NCBI RefSeq assembly: GCF_023652955.1
Contig: NZ_JAKLOY010000003.1
Coordinates: forward strand, 372,001-436,000
Source: Geomonas sp. Red32
GTDB lineage: Bacteria; Desulfobacterota; Desulfuromonadia; Geobacterales; Geobacteraceae
DNA length: 64,000 nt
Direction of reading: 5' to 3'
The notes under the pieces were generated by a model. That model saw nothing but the letters and a program-made list of their open reading frames with translations. It did no database searches and was not told the DNA's origin. The position numbers and the translations under genes were made by a program. Below, piece after piece: positions 44,746 to 52,337 of this stretch. The stretch's first letter is position 1. Each line of letters begins with the position of its first letter.

Positions 44746-46545
44746 TCAAGGGGAGGGCGGGGGTGAGGATGGGGAGCGGTGGATGATGCTCGCCTTGACC
44801 GCCGCCGATCCTTCGCGATACCGCGTTTCGGCCGCCTGCCAGCCGGCAATCACCGGAAGGGAGAAGTCCCCTTTGATGGCCCAGGCATCTTTAAGGTAGA
44901 ACCAGGGCGCCAGGCTGGAAAGCCGGTACCCTTCGGACAGGTCGATCTTCTCGTCGGCCCGGATCCCCTTGATGAACAGCCCGTCCCGGTTGGCGGCCAC
45001 CGTATGCCTCCCGTTGAAGGGGAAGGCCCCGGCGTCGCTGAACTCCCAGGCGATCTCCTGGAGTTGCTGGCCGTCCTTCGTGTGGCAGGAGGCGCAGGGG
45101 CGGCTTTTGCCGTACTTGTGGGAGAGCTTGTCCATCTGGATCCAGAGCAGTGCCTTGTTACCCTCGGGAAGCCCATCCACCAGCCCGACGTACCCCCAGG
45201 CGTCGTCGGTCCGCTGGAGGTCGGGAAGGCCGGCCGGGTAGCGCCAGTGGAGGCCCGGTTCCAGGCGGGAGTCCTTCTGGTTGAGAACCGCCATGGGGAA
45301 CGGCTTGACGGGAATCCACCGGCCTCGCTGGTCCTTGAGGAGGATCGGCTCCTTCATGATCCCGTAGTAGTCCTTGTACTTGAAATAGGGGGTGTCGTAG
45401 CCGGCGAGCTTGCCGGGACCCCAGAAGGTCGCCTGGTAGCCGCCGACGTTGGTGATGTGGCACGCCTCGCAGGAGAGCTTGCGGTGCAGGGAGGTCGCCA
45501 GGCTCGCCACCGCCTCCGGATGGCACTTCTCGCAGCGCGCCTGGCGTTTGAAAGTGGCGTGTCCCAGGCTCTTGTCGTCCCTGCTGCTCTCATGACAGTC
45601 GAGGCAGCCGACCTTACGGGCCGCGTGCGGGTCGGGATTCATCCCCTCCGGGTGGGAGTAGGGGCCGCCGAAGTACCCGGCACCCCGGCGCCGGTCCTCC
45701 GGGCCGCCGTGGCAGAGCGCTCCGCGTCCCCCTCCGTAGCAGCTGTCGGGGGGCGGGACCCGCACGAAGGTGTGCATTCCCTTACCCGGAGAGCCGCCGC
45801 CCGCATCAGGGCGGTAGTGGCAGTCGAGGCACCCGACGTGGCAGCCGTTACAGGTCCGCTGGTTGAGATCGCTCATCTCCTGGGTAAAAGGGACCGCGGT
45901 GTTGGCGGAGATGGCGCGGTAGTTGCCCGCCGACCAGACGCCGCAGTTGTGAGGGCCGTGACGGGGATCGTCCCAGCTCCCGTACTGGCTCTGCTTGGCG
46001 TTACTCCCCATCGGGCTTCGCTTGAACTGCTCGAACTCTTCGTGGTGGCATTTCCCGCAGGTTTTTTCCATCACGTCGAAATCCTGGGAGAGGGTGTCGC
46101 TCCTTTTGTCCTGGGCGAGGAGGGCGGCCACCGCCGGATCCACCACCTTGCGCCCTTGCTTTTCCATCATCGGCTTCAGTCGCAGCACCGGGTCTCCGCT
46201 TTTCTCCAGCGGGAAGTTGCGGACGGCCGTTTCCGCCCGCAGCCCCTTCTTCATGACCAGGCGCAGCCGTCCCATCCCCCGGTGTGCTTCCTCGCGCTCC
46301 GCCTTGGCGGGGTTCCCCAGGTGGCATTCCGTGCAGTCGGCGGTCATCCCGCTTTGTTCTTCTACCTCGCGCTTGGTCACCGTGAAGTGCGGGAAACCGA
46401 ACGCGGCCATTCTCTGGGCGTTGCCGTGACAATCGAGGCAACTGTCAGGAGAAAGCTCTTTACAGTCACTGGCCGTCGGCAGGCACAGAAGAAGGGTGAA
46501 AGCCGCGACTACTCCCACTGGCCGGATTATCTGCCGGATCGCCAT
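44746..46545 (-). CDS. Nine-heme c-type cytochrome
   Basis: 599 residues from the ATG at 46545 (ACAGGAG upstream). A signal peptide (VAAFTLLLCLPTASDC) directs secretion. Nine CXXCH sites occur: CLDCH, CTECH, CGKCH, CNGCH, CLDCH, CLDCH, CEKCH, CEACH and CASCH. A possible tenth, atypical site (CYGGGRGALCH, CX8CH) sits between sites 5 and 6. The protein has long heme-free stretches near the C-terminus (about 430-490 and 510-599). It is next to molybdenum genes but on its own transcript. Role in extracellular or periplasmic electron transfer is inferred from heme count. Confidence 0.88.
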   Translation of the reverse strand: MAIRQIIRPVGVVAAFTLLLCLPTASDCKELSPDSCLDCHGNAQRMAAFGFPHFTVTKREVEEQSGMTADCTECHLGNPAKAEREEAHRGMGRLRLVMKKGLRAETAVRNFPLEKSGDPVLRLKPMMEKQGRKVVDPAVAALLAQDKRSDTLSQDFDVMEKTCGKCHHEEFEQFKRSPMGSNAKQSQYGSWDDPRHGPHNCGVWSAGNYRAISANTAVPFTQEMSDLNQRTCNGCHVGCLDCHYRPDAGGGSPGKGMHTFVRVPPPDSCYGGGRGALCHGGPEDRRRGAGYFGGPYSHPEGMNPDPHAARKVGCLDCHESSRDDKSLGHATFKRQARCEKCHPEAVASLATSLHRKLSCEACHITNVGGYQATFWGPGKLAGYDTPYFKYKDYYGIMKEPILLKDQRGRWIPVKPFPMAVLNQKDSRLEPGLHWRYPAGLPDLQRTDDAWGYVGLVDGLPEGNKALLWIQMDKLSHKYGKSRPCASCHTKDGQQLQEIAWEFSDAGAFPFNGRHTVAANRDGLFIKGIRADEKIDLSEGYRLSSLAPWFYLKDAWAIKGDFSLPVIAGWQAAETRYREGSAAVKASIIHRSPSSPPPSP

Positions 46546-46899
46546 TGTTGATCTCCTGTGACTGTTGGTCGGCACCGTTTTGCCTACTTTCACAATTGGC
46601 ATTGAGACAAGCAATGCGCTCGGTTAATCCTGTGAAGTGATCCGGCGCAGGCTATGAGCAAGAATAACGTCTTAGTGAGCCTGCGCAACAGCAGCTCCGC
46701 ACTCGTTCTCCTAAGGTGGGAGGTCCTCCCTTTCGAAGACCACATGGCCGAATCCGTGTTGGTGCGGGGCATCGGGAGTTAAGAGTATGTTGACATGCGA
46801 ATTTTCGAATATATAATGCGGAAACGTGCCGGTTGTCAACATCCCGCACCGGTGCCACAACGAGCGTGAGAACGGAACCAACGACCATAAGAGGAGTCC
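46546..46899. promoter_or_regulatory. Divergent promoter region with operator-like repeat
   Basis: A near-consensus sigma-70 promoter for the plus-strand gene is TTGACA (46790-46795), 16 bases, TATAAT (46812-46817). A perfect nine-base inverted repeat, ATGTTGACA (46787-46795) and TGTCAACAT (46834-46842), brackets the promoter and presumably the start site, suggesting a repressor loop or paired operator. The remaining DNA to the cytochrome start shows no clear signal. Confidence 0.65.
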
Positions 46900-48579
46900 A
46901 TGATGAAGCTAAGAGTTGTCGTTATCGGCGCTAACGCGGCAGGGGCCAAGGCCGCCTCCAAGGCCAAGAGGGTCAATCCGCAGGCCGAAGTCATCGTCAT
47001 CGACCGGGGGGATTTCATCTCCTACGGTGCGTGCGGTATCCCCTACTACATCTCCGACACCGTAGCCCACCTCGATGAACTGATGAGCACCCCGGTCGGC
47101 GTCATCCGCGACGGGAACTTCTTCAAGAAGGTGAAGGGGGTGGAGGTCCGGACCAACACCGAGGTGACCGGCATCGACCGGGAGAGGAAGATCGTGCAGC
47201 TCCACGACCTCGCCTCCGGCGGCCGCTCCGAGCTCGGCTACGACCGCCTGGTGCTCGCCACCGGAAGCTCCCCCATCGTCCCCCGGCTCGATAACGTCAC
47301 CCTCGGCAACATCTTCACGGTGAAAAGCCTGGAGCAGGCGAAGGCGGTGAAGGAATCTGCCGCCGCCGACGCCACGGCATGCATCGTAGGGGGCGGTCTC
47401 ATCGGTCTCGAGACCGCGGAAGCCCTGAGGCAGAAGGGGATGAAGGTCACGCTGGTCGAGATGCGCGACCAGCTCCTCCCTGGCGTGCTGGACCGCGAGA
47501 TCGCCTTCCTGGTGGAACGGGAGCTCAAGCAGCAGGGGATCACCGTCCTCACCGGTTCGCCCGTTTCCGGCTTTGCCGGTGGCGAAACGGTGGAAAAGGT
47601 CCTGGCTGGCGAACAGGAGATCCCGGCCAGTCTCGTGATCCTCGCTCCCGGCGTGACCCCCAACGTGGCGGTGGCCAGGGAAGCCGGGATCGCCATCGGC
47701 GCAACCGGGGCCATTGCCGTCGACGCCATGCAGCGCACCAGCGATCCCGATATCTACGCCTGCGGCGACTGCTGCGAGGCTACCCACATCGTCTCCGGCA
47801 AGCCCTCGTACATCCCGCTCGGGAGCACGGCCAACAAGCAGGGGCGCGTGGCGGGGATCAACGCCGCCGGCGGCGAGGCGACCTTCGCCGGGGTAGCCGG
47901 AACCAGCATCCTCCGGGCCTTCCGCATCAACGCCGGGAAGACGGGGCTCACCGAGAGCGAGGCCCGCGCCTGCGGATACGACGTCGAGACCGTCATCTCC
48001 CCGGCCCCCGACCGCGCCCACTTCTTCCCGGGCGCGAAGCCGATCGTCCTGAAGATGGTGGCCGACCGCACGACGGGCCGGGTGCTGGGGCTCCAGGCGG
48101 CGGGCGAGGGGGCGGTGGACAAGCGGCTCGACGCCGCTGCGACCGCCATCACCTTCCGGGCCACCGCCGAACAGGTGTCCCAGCTCGATCTTGCCTACGC
48201 ACCGCCCTATGCCGCGGCCATGGATAACCTGATCGTGGCGGCGGACATTATGAAGAATAAGCTGGCTGGCCACGCCCGCGGTATCTCTGCCCAGGAGGTG
48301 AAGCGCAAACTCGACGACGGCCACGACTTCATCCTCCTCGACGTCCGCTCTCCCGCGGAGCACGCCGAGGTAGGCATCGAGGGTGCGAAGCTGGTCCCGC
48401 TCGGCATGCTGCGGGAAAAAGCGGCGGAGCTTCCCAAGGACAAGGAGATCATCGCCTTCTGCAAGATCAGCCTGAGGGGATACGAGGCGCAGAAGATCCT
48501 GGATGCGGCAGGCTTCGCCGACGCCAAGTTCATGGACGGTGGGATCCTCGCCTGGCCGTATGCGTTAAGGAGAGGGTGA
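46900..48579 (+). CDS. CoA-disulfide reductase/rhodanese fusion (Cdr-Rhd)
   Basis: 559 residues. The first 450 are a pyridine-nucleotide-disulfide oxidoreductase: VVVIGANAAGAKAASKA FAD motif, active-site Cys in SYGACGIPYYIS (about residue 45), NAD motif CIVGGGLIGLETAEAL and YACGDCCEATHI. The C-terminal rhodanese domain has active Cys in FCKISLRG (about residue 525). Cdr-Rhd enzymes reduce CoA-disulfides, polysulfide or CoA-persulfide using NAD(P)H. In this genome region a role in sulfur or selenium redox chemistry is plausible. Shine-Dalgarno is GAGGAG. Confidence 0.92.
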   Translation: MMKLRVVVIGANAAGAKAASKAKRVNPQAEVIVIDRGDFISYGACGIPYYISDTVAHLDELMSTPVGVIRDGNFFKKVKGVEVRTNTEVTGIDRERKIVQLHDLASGGRSELGYDRLVLATGSSPIVPRLDNVTLGNIFTVKSLEQAKAVKESAAADATACIVGGGLIGLETAEALRQKGMKVTLVEMRDQLLPGVLDREIAFLVERELKQQGITVLTGSPVSGFAGGETVEKVLAGEQEIPASLVILAPGVTPNVAVAREAGIAIGATGAIAVDAMQRTSDPDIYACGDCCEATHIVSGKPSYIPLGSTANKQGRVAGINAAGGEATFAGVAGTSILRAFRINAGKTGLTESEARACGYDVETVISPAPDRAHFFPGAKPIVLKMVADRTTGRVLGLQAAGEGAVDKRLDAAATAITFRATAEQVSQLDLAYAPPYAAAMDNLIVAADIMKNKLAGHARGISAQEVKRKLDDGHDFILLDVRSPAEHAEVGIEGAKLVPLGMLREKAAELPKDKEIIAFCKISLRGYEAQKILDAAGFADAKFMDGGILAWPYALRRG

Positions 48580-48621
48580 TGGGACAGCGTCAGGCTTAGG
48601 ACGGCTGGAGCAGAAAAAACT

Positions 48622-48669
48622 GAGGCCAGGCCTATCGGGATTCGTACCGGTAGGGCTGGCCTCTTTTTA
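48622..48669 (+). terminator. Rho-independent terminator after Cdr-Rhd
   Basis: GAGGCCAG pairs with CTGGCCTC and the stem continues inward (about 17 bp with one mismatch), followed by TTTTTATT. It ends the Cdr-Rhd transcript. Confidence 0.93.
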
Positions 48670-48786
48670 TTGCGGAACAGCGATAATTCTTAGACTACGC
48701 GTCCCTTCCCCTTCGAGGGGATGGACGGGATGGGGATAGGAAGGAGGCTCGTCAGGCGAAAGGCGAGGTTTCCTTGATGATGTTTC

Positions 48787-49083
48787 TCAGCGCTTGGCGG
48801 TCCGGCTCGCGGTCTCGGCCTTCTCTTTCAGCAGGACTTTCAACAGAGCGTCACGGCGTTCGACTTCGTATTCGAGCTCTGCGATGCGATCTCGCAAGCC
48901 CAAGGTAAGTTCCTCATGAAGTTCAACCGGTACTCGATAGAGTCTCATCAAGTCATCCAACTTGAAGAGATATCCGGAAGGAACCTTCTCGGCAGGAAGC
49001 TTCTGGTTGTCGATGTGGTTGTACAGTGTTCTTCTGGCAACTCCGAACAGTTTTGAAGCAGCGGTGACTCCAATCATATCCAT
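48787..49083 (-). CDS. Small helix-turn-helix DNA-binding protein
   Basis: 98 residues from the ATG at 49083 (an upstream ATG at 49128 has no ribosome site). The N-terminal helix-turn-helix MIGVTAASKLFGVARRTLYNHIDNQKLPAEKVPSGYLFKLDDLMRLY resembles excisionase/MerR-like winged domains. A C-terminal coiled coil (LTLGLRDRIAELEYEVERRDALLKVLLKEK) could dimerise it. Regulation target unknown. Confidence 0.7.
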   Translation of the reverse strand: MDMIGVTAASKLFGVARRTLYNHIDNQKLPAEKVPSGYLFKLDDLMRLYRVPVELHEELTLGLRDRIAELEYEVERRDALLKVLLKEKAETASRTAKR

Positions 49084-49216
49084 TTTCTCACCAGCCTTTC
49101 CTATTCTGGCCACCCGGGCAGCCATCATAATCTGTCAGCTTCCGATCAATAACTCACCCTTCCACCGGCTGAACGGGGACGACCATAGCATAGTGCCGAA
49201 ATACTTTCAATGGTTG

Positions 49217-51475
49217 TTAATCAACAACCGTTACCAAAGGTTTCTTCCGGGGGATCTCGGTTGAGACGCCGGAGGGGGGGAGATCGTTTTGGCCGGAGCC
49301 GTCGGTCGGCCGGGGGGAGGCGGTGGTCACCGGACGGCGGACGGACGGGGCAGGGGACACGGGCTCTGCGGGGGCGGCCGTGTCCATTGCATCTGCGGGT
49401 GGCGCCGGGACCGTTGCATCAGCGGACGGCACCGCGCCGACTATGGCCGCGGACGGCACCATGCTCCCTGTAGCTGCGGACGGCGCCGGGACCGCGGCCT
49501 CCGCGGAGGTGCCACCGCCGGGCCTGCTGCCGCGGGATGACTTCCGGCGCTGCTTCTGCTCATACATGATCTCGTCGCCGCGGACCATCAGGTCCATGAG
49601 GGAGCAGGGGGCCGCGGGGTCGTAGATGGCCATGCCGAAGCTGATGGAGAGTGGATAGGTCCTTCCGGCTTCCTCGTTATGCAGAGTCAAGCCGTCGCGC
49701 AGCCTCACCAGCAATAACTCGCCGTCCTCTTTCCCGCTCAGGACCGCCAGCCCGACGAACTCGTCTCCTCCCAGCCGTGCCACGATATCGCTATCCCTGA
49801 AGGAGCGCCGGATGATGCCGGCGGCGTCGACCAGGGCCCGGTCTCCCTCCTTGTGGCCGAGTGTATCGTTGATCCACTTCATCCCGTCCAGGTCGGCGTA
49901 GATGAGCGCCACGAACTGCCGCTTGCGTCCGACCGTCTTCATCTGCTGTTCCGCCAGGGTGACGAATCCGCGGCGGTTGTTGAGCCCGGTCAGCTCGTCC
50001 TTGAGCGACAGGTCGCGAAGCCGAGCCTCCGCCAGTTTCCTCTCCGAGATGTCGCGCAGGATACCCTCCACCCCGATGGCCCGCCCGCCGGCATTGAAGA
50101 GGATGCGTGCATTGAGCGAGGCGTCGACTACCCGCCCATCCTTTCTCTTCAGCTTGGTCTCGTAATCGTTCAGCTCCCCCTGCGCCTTCAGGCGCTTGAG
50201 CATCTCCTGTCGGTCGGCCGCGTCGGCATAGAAGGTGGTGACCGCCTTGCCGAGTACCTCTTCCTGGGTATAGCCCCCCATGGGGAGGATGGATGGAGTG
50301 ATCTCGGTGATGAGGCCGTTCATGTCGGTCCGGTAATAGAGATCCTGGAAAGATTCGAAGATGGAGCGGTACTTCTCCTCGCTGATCCGGAGCGCTTCCT
50401 CGGTCCGTTTGCGGGCGGAGATGTTGCGGGAGACTCCCATGAAACCCAGGAAATGGCCGGCATCGTTGTAGATGGCGGTAAAGGTGACGTCGAACCAGGC
50501 GGTCGAGCCGTCTTTCCTGGTCTTTTCGATTTCCAGGCGGGTCCCGGTGATCCGCTCGCCGGCGGCGATCTCGGTGATCGCCTCGTTCAGCCTGGGGCGG
50601 ACCGAGGCGAGGGAGACCGGGGAGAGGAGCTGGTCGAAGGTGAAGCGCAGTACCTCCTCGCGGCTGTAGCCAAGCTGGCGCTCGACCGAGGGGCTCACGT
50701 AGGTGAACCTGCCGTCCAGATCCATGGTCCAGATGAGATCGTTGGCGTTCTCGGCGAGCAGGCGGAACTCCTCCTCGCTGTCGCGCAGAGCGCTTTCGGT
50801 GGCCAGCCGGGCCAGCTCCTCGTGGCGCATGTGGGAGAAACCGGCGGCCATCATGGCCAGCCCGATCAGCCAGATCGAGCCGATCCAGAAGAGGACCTCG
50901 TGCCGGTGGTGGATTTGGGCGTCGAACAGCGGCTGCAGGGGGACGAGGACGGTGATGCCGCCGCGGACGTCGCCGTTGTCAGTGGCGGTATCGCGGTGGC
51001 AGCCACGGCAGGTCTCGTCCTGGAGGAGAGGGCGGATCAGCCGTAGATACGAGGTGCCGCCAAGCTCGATCTGGCCGCTCGCCTCGTTCTCCCCTTGGGC
51101 GAAGCGTCTGAGGGCGGCGGCTTCCCACTGGTCGGGAGCATGGGGGGCTTTTGCACCCAGGGCGGTCAGGCGGGTGGCAGTATCCGTCTCTTCGGTCGAG
51201 GAAGTAGTTGCCCCATCCTTTCGAGCGAGGGGAGGGGAGGAACGGTGGGAGAGGAGCTTGGTGGCGAAGGCGGTGCGGGCCTTTTGGAGTGCGAGGTCGT
51301 TGAGGTGGCTGTGGAGCTCGCGCATGCTCCAGAGGGCGAAGGTGCCGACGATAACGGTCCAGAAGAGTGCGCAGATGACTCCGTAGCGGAAGAGCGGGAG
51401 CATGCGGGCGGTGGGATGGAGGGGATGGTCTCCCTGATGGTTGGACTGGACGGGGAAGGGGCGGAGATGCTTCAT
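49217..51475 (-). CDS. c-heme sensor PAS-PAS-GGDEF diguanylate cyclase
   Basis: 752 residues. A transmembrane helix (about 27-48) precedes a periplasmic DUF3365/Tll0287-like domain with a covalent heme site (DETCRGCHRD, about 153-158), then a second helix (about 185-210), two PAS domains (DLIWTMDLDGRFTYVSPS and DLYYRTDMNGLITEIT) and a GGDEF domain with ARLGGDEFVGLA. The sensor may report heme redox state or a bound gas and adjust c-di-GMP. The last 120 residues are a Pro/Ala/Ser-rich tail of degenerate repeats (SAAIVGAVPSADATVPAPP) with no domain. Confidence 0.9.
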   Translation of the reverse strand: MKHLRPFPVQSNHQGDHPLHPTARMLPLFRYGVICALFWTVIVGTFALWSMRELHSHLNDLALQKARTAFATKLLSHRSSPPLARKDGATTSSTEETDTATRLTALGAKAPHAPDQWEAAALRRFAQGENEASGQIELGGTSYLRLIRPLLQDETCRGCHRDTATDNGDVRGGITVLVPLQPLFDAQIHHRHEVLFWIGSIWLIGLAMMAAGFSHMRHEELARLATESALRDSEEEFRLLAENANDLIWTMDLDGRFTYVSPSVERQLGYSREEVLRFTFDQLLSPVSLASVRPRLNEAITEIAAGERITGTRLEIEKTRKDGSTAWFDVTFTAIYNDAGHFLGFMGVSRNISARKRTEEALRISEEKYRSIFESFQDLYYRTDMNGLITEITPSILPMGGYTQEEVLGKAVTTFYADAADRQEMLKRLKAQGELNDYETKLKRKDGRVVDASLNARILFNAGGRAIGVEGILRDISERKLAEARLRDLSLKDELTGLNNRRGFVTLAEQQMKTVGRKRQFVALIYADLDGMKWINDTLGHKEGDRALVDAAGIIRRSFRDSDIVARLGGDEFVGLAVLSGKEDGELLLVRLRDGLTLHNEEAGRTYPLSISFGMAIYDPAAPCSLMDLMVRGDEIMYEQKQRRKSSRGSRPGGGTSAEAAVPAPSAATGSMVPSAAIVGAVPSADATVPAPPADAMDTAAPAEPVSPAPSVRRPVTTASPRPTDGSGQNDLPPSGVSTEIPRKKPLVTVVD

Positions 51476-51555
51476 GGATTTTCCTCGCTTACACAGTGGA
51501 GCGCCGGATATCTCATATATCGGCGCAGAGGAAAATTAATGAAGCACAAACGGCA

Positions 51556-51776
51556 TAGCCACGGAGAAAATCTGAGAACTTCTGAGAAAAGCAGTTAGCC
51601 ACGGAGAAAATCTGAGAACACGGAGAAAGTATTTAGGAACTTGAAAGTTAAACCCAAACCTAAGATCTAGAAAGATTAATACTTAAATCCAGTTTTCAGT
51701 GTCTCAGTATCTTGTCTCTCTCAGATTTTCTCCGTGTCTCCGTGGCTAACGCCTTCTCAGATTGTTTCCGTGGCTA
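51556..51776. repeat. Dispersed inverted repeats (GCCACGGAGAAAATCTGAG type)
   Basis: Two identical direct copies containing GCCACGGAGAAAATCTGAGA (51556-51579 and 51596-51619) face inverted copies at about 51719-51750 and 51755-51776. The set could fold into a long hairpin. It fills the gap between the diguanylate cyclase and the SCP2 gene. Confidence 0.8.
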
Positions 51777-52079
51777 TTTGCCGAAAGCCTGCAGGAACTG
51801 CTGCAACAGTTGCGGGGCGTTGGACTTTATCTTCCCCCCCATGAAATCCATGATCCCGGGACGGTATCCCTGGAACCAGATCTTCTCCAGCATCTCCTTG
51901 CTGGTCTTGCAGACGCAGTCGGCCTCGCCGGCCGGCTTTCCTTCGGCTACCGTACATCCCTCGGCGTTGAGCGTCAGGGTCTTCTTGACGTCTTCGTCTA
52001 TCGAGAAATAAAAGACGGTCGGGACGGGGAAGGCCCCCTTCTGGTAACTCTGCTCGAGGTTGTTGAATATCTCCGACAT
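51774..52079 (-). CDS. SCP2 sterol-carrier-domain protein
   Basis: 101 residues. The fold signature (VFYFSIDEDVKKTLTLNAEGCTVAEGKPAGEADCVCKTSKEMLEKIWFQGYRPGIMDFMGGKIKSN) matches SCP2-type lipid-binding domains, which shuttle acyl-CoA and other lipids. It ends the fadL-lipase-regulator run on the minus strand, so a role in handling imported lipids is inferred. AAAGGAG precedes the start. Confidence 0.8.
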   Translation of the reverse strand: MSEIFNNLEQSYQKGAFPVPTVFYFSIDEDVKKTLTLNAEGCTVAEGKPAGEADCVCKTSKEMLEKIWFQGYRPGIMDFMGGKIKSNAPQLLQQFLQAFGK

Positions 52080-52096
52080 GCGGTTCTCCTTTGCGG

Positions 52097-52288
52097 TTAG
52101 TTGGTTCTCGCGGTGGCCCTCTCCCCCCGGCCGCCGGTGCGTTTGAGGAAGAGGGAAAGCGCGTCGCGCAGAAACTCGGAAGTGCTCTGGTTGGTCTCCT
52201 CTCGCAGGTTCTTCAGCATCGACAACTCCTGGTCGCTGATGCGAAGGGAGATCACGTTATGGCGCGCCGTGGTGACTATTTTCCTCAT
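52097..52288 (-). CDS. Ribbon-helix-helix (CopG/Arc) regulator
   Basis: 63 residues. The N-terminal strand (TARHNVISLRISDQELSMLKNLREETNQSTSEFLRDALSLFL) is a ribbon-helix-helix DNA-binding fold with both helices clear. It lies between the lipase and SCP2 genes, 17 bases before the latter. It may autoregulate this lipid operon. No toxin partner is visible. Confidence 0.8.
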   Translation of the reverse strand: MRKIVTTARHNVISLRISDQELSMLKNLREETNQSTSEFLRDALSLFLKRTGGRGERATARTN

Positions 52289-52337
52289 TGTTCATCCCTC
52301 GAAGCGGCGGGGCCGAAGCCCCGCCGCGTGGTGGTCC

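Noticed and set aside
51556-51776. Insertion sequence ends
   Set aside because: The inverted repeats enclose about 100 bases with no transposase and no target duplication. They fit dispersed intergenic repeats better.
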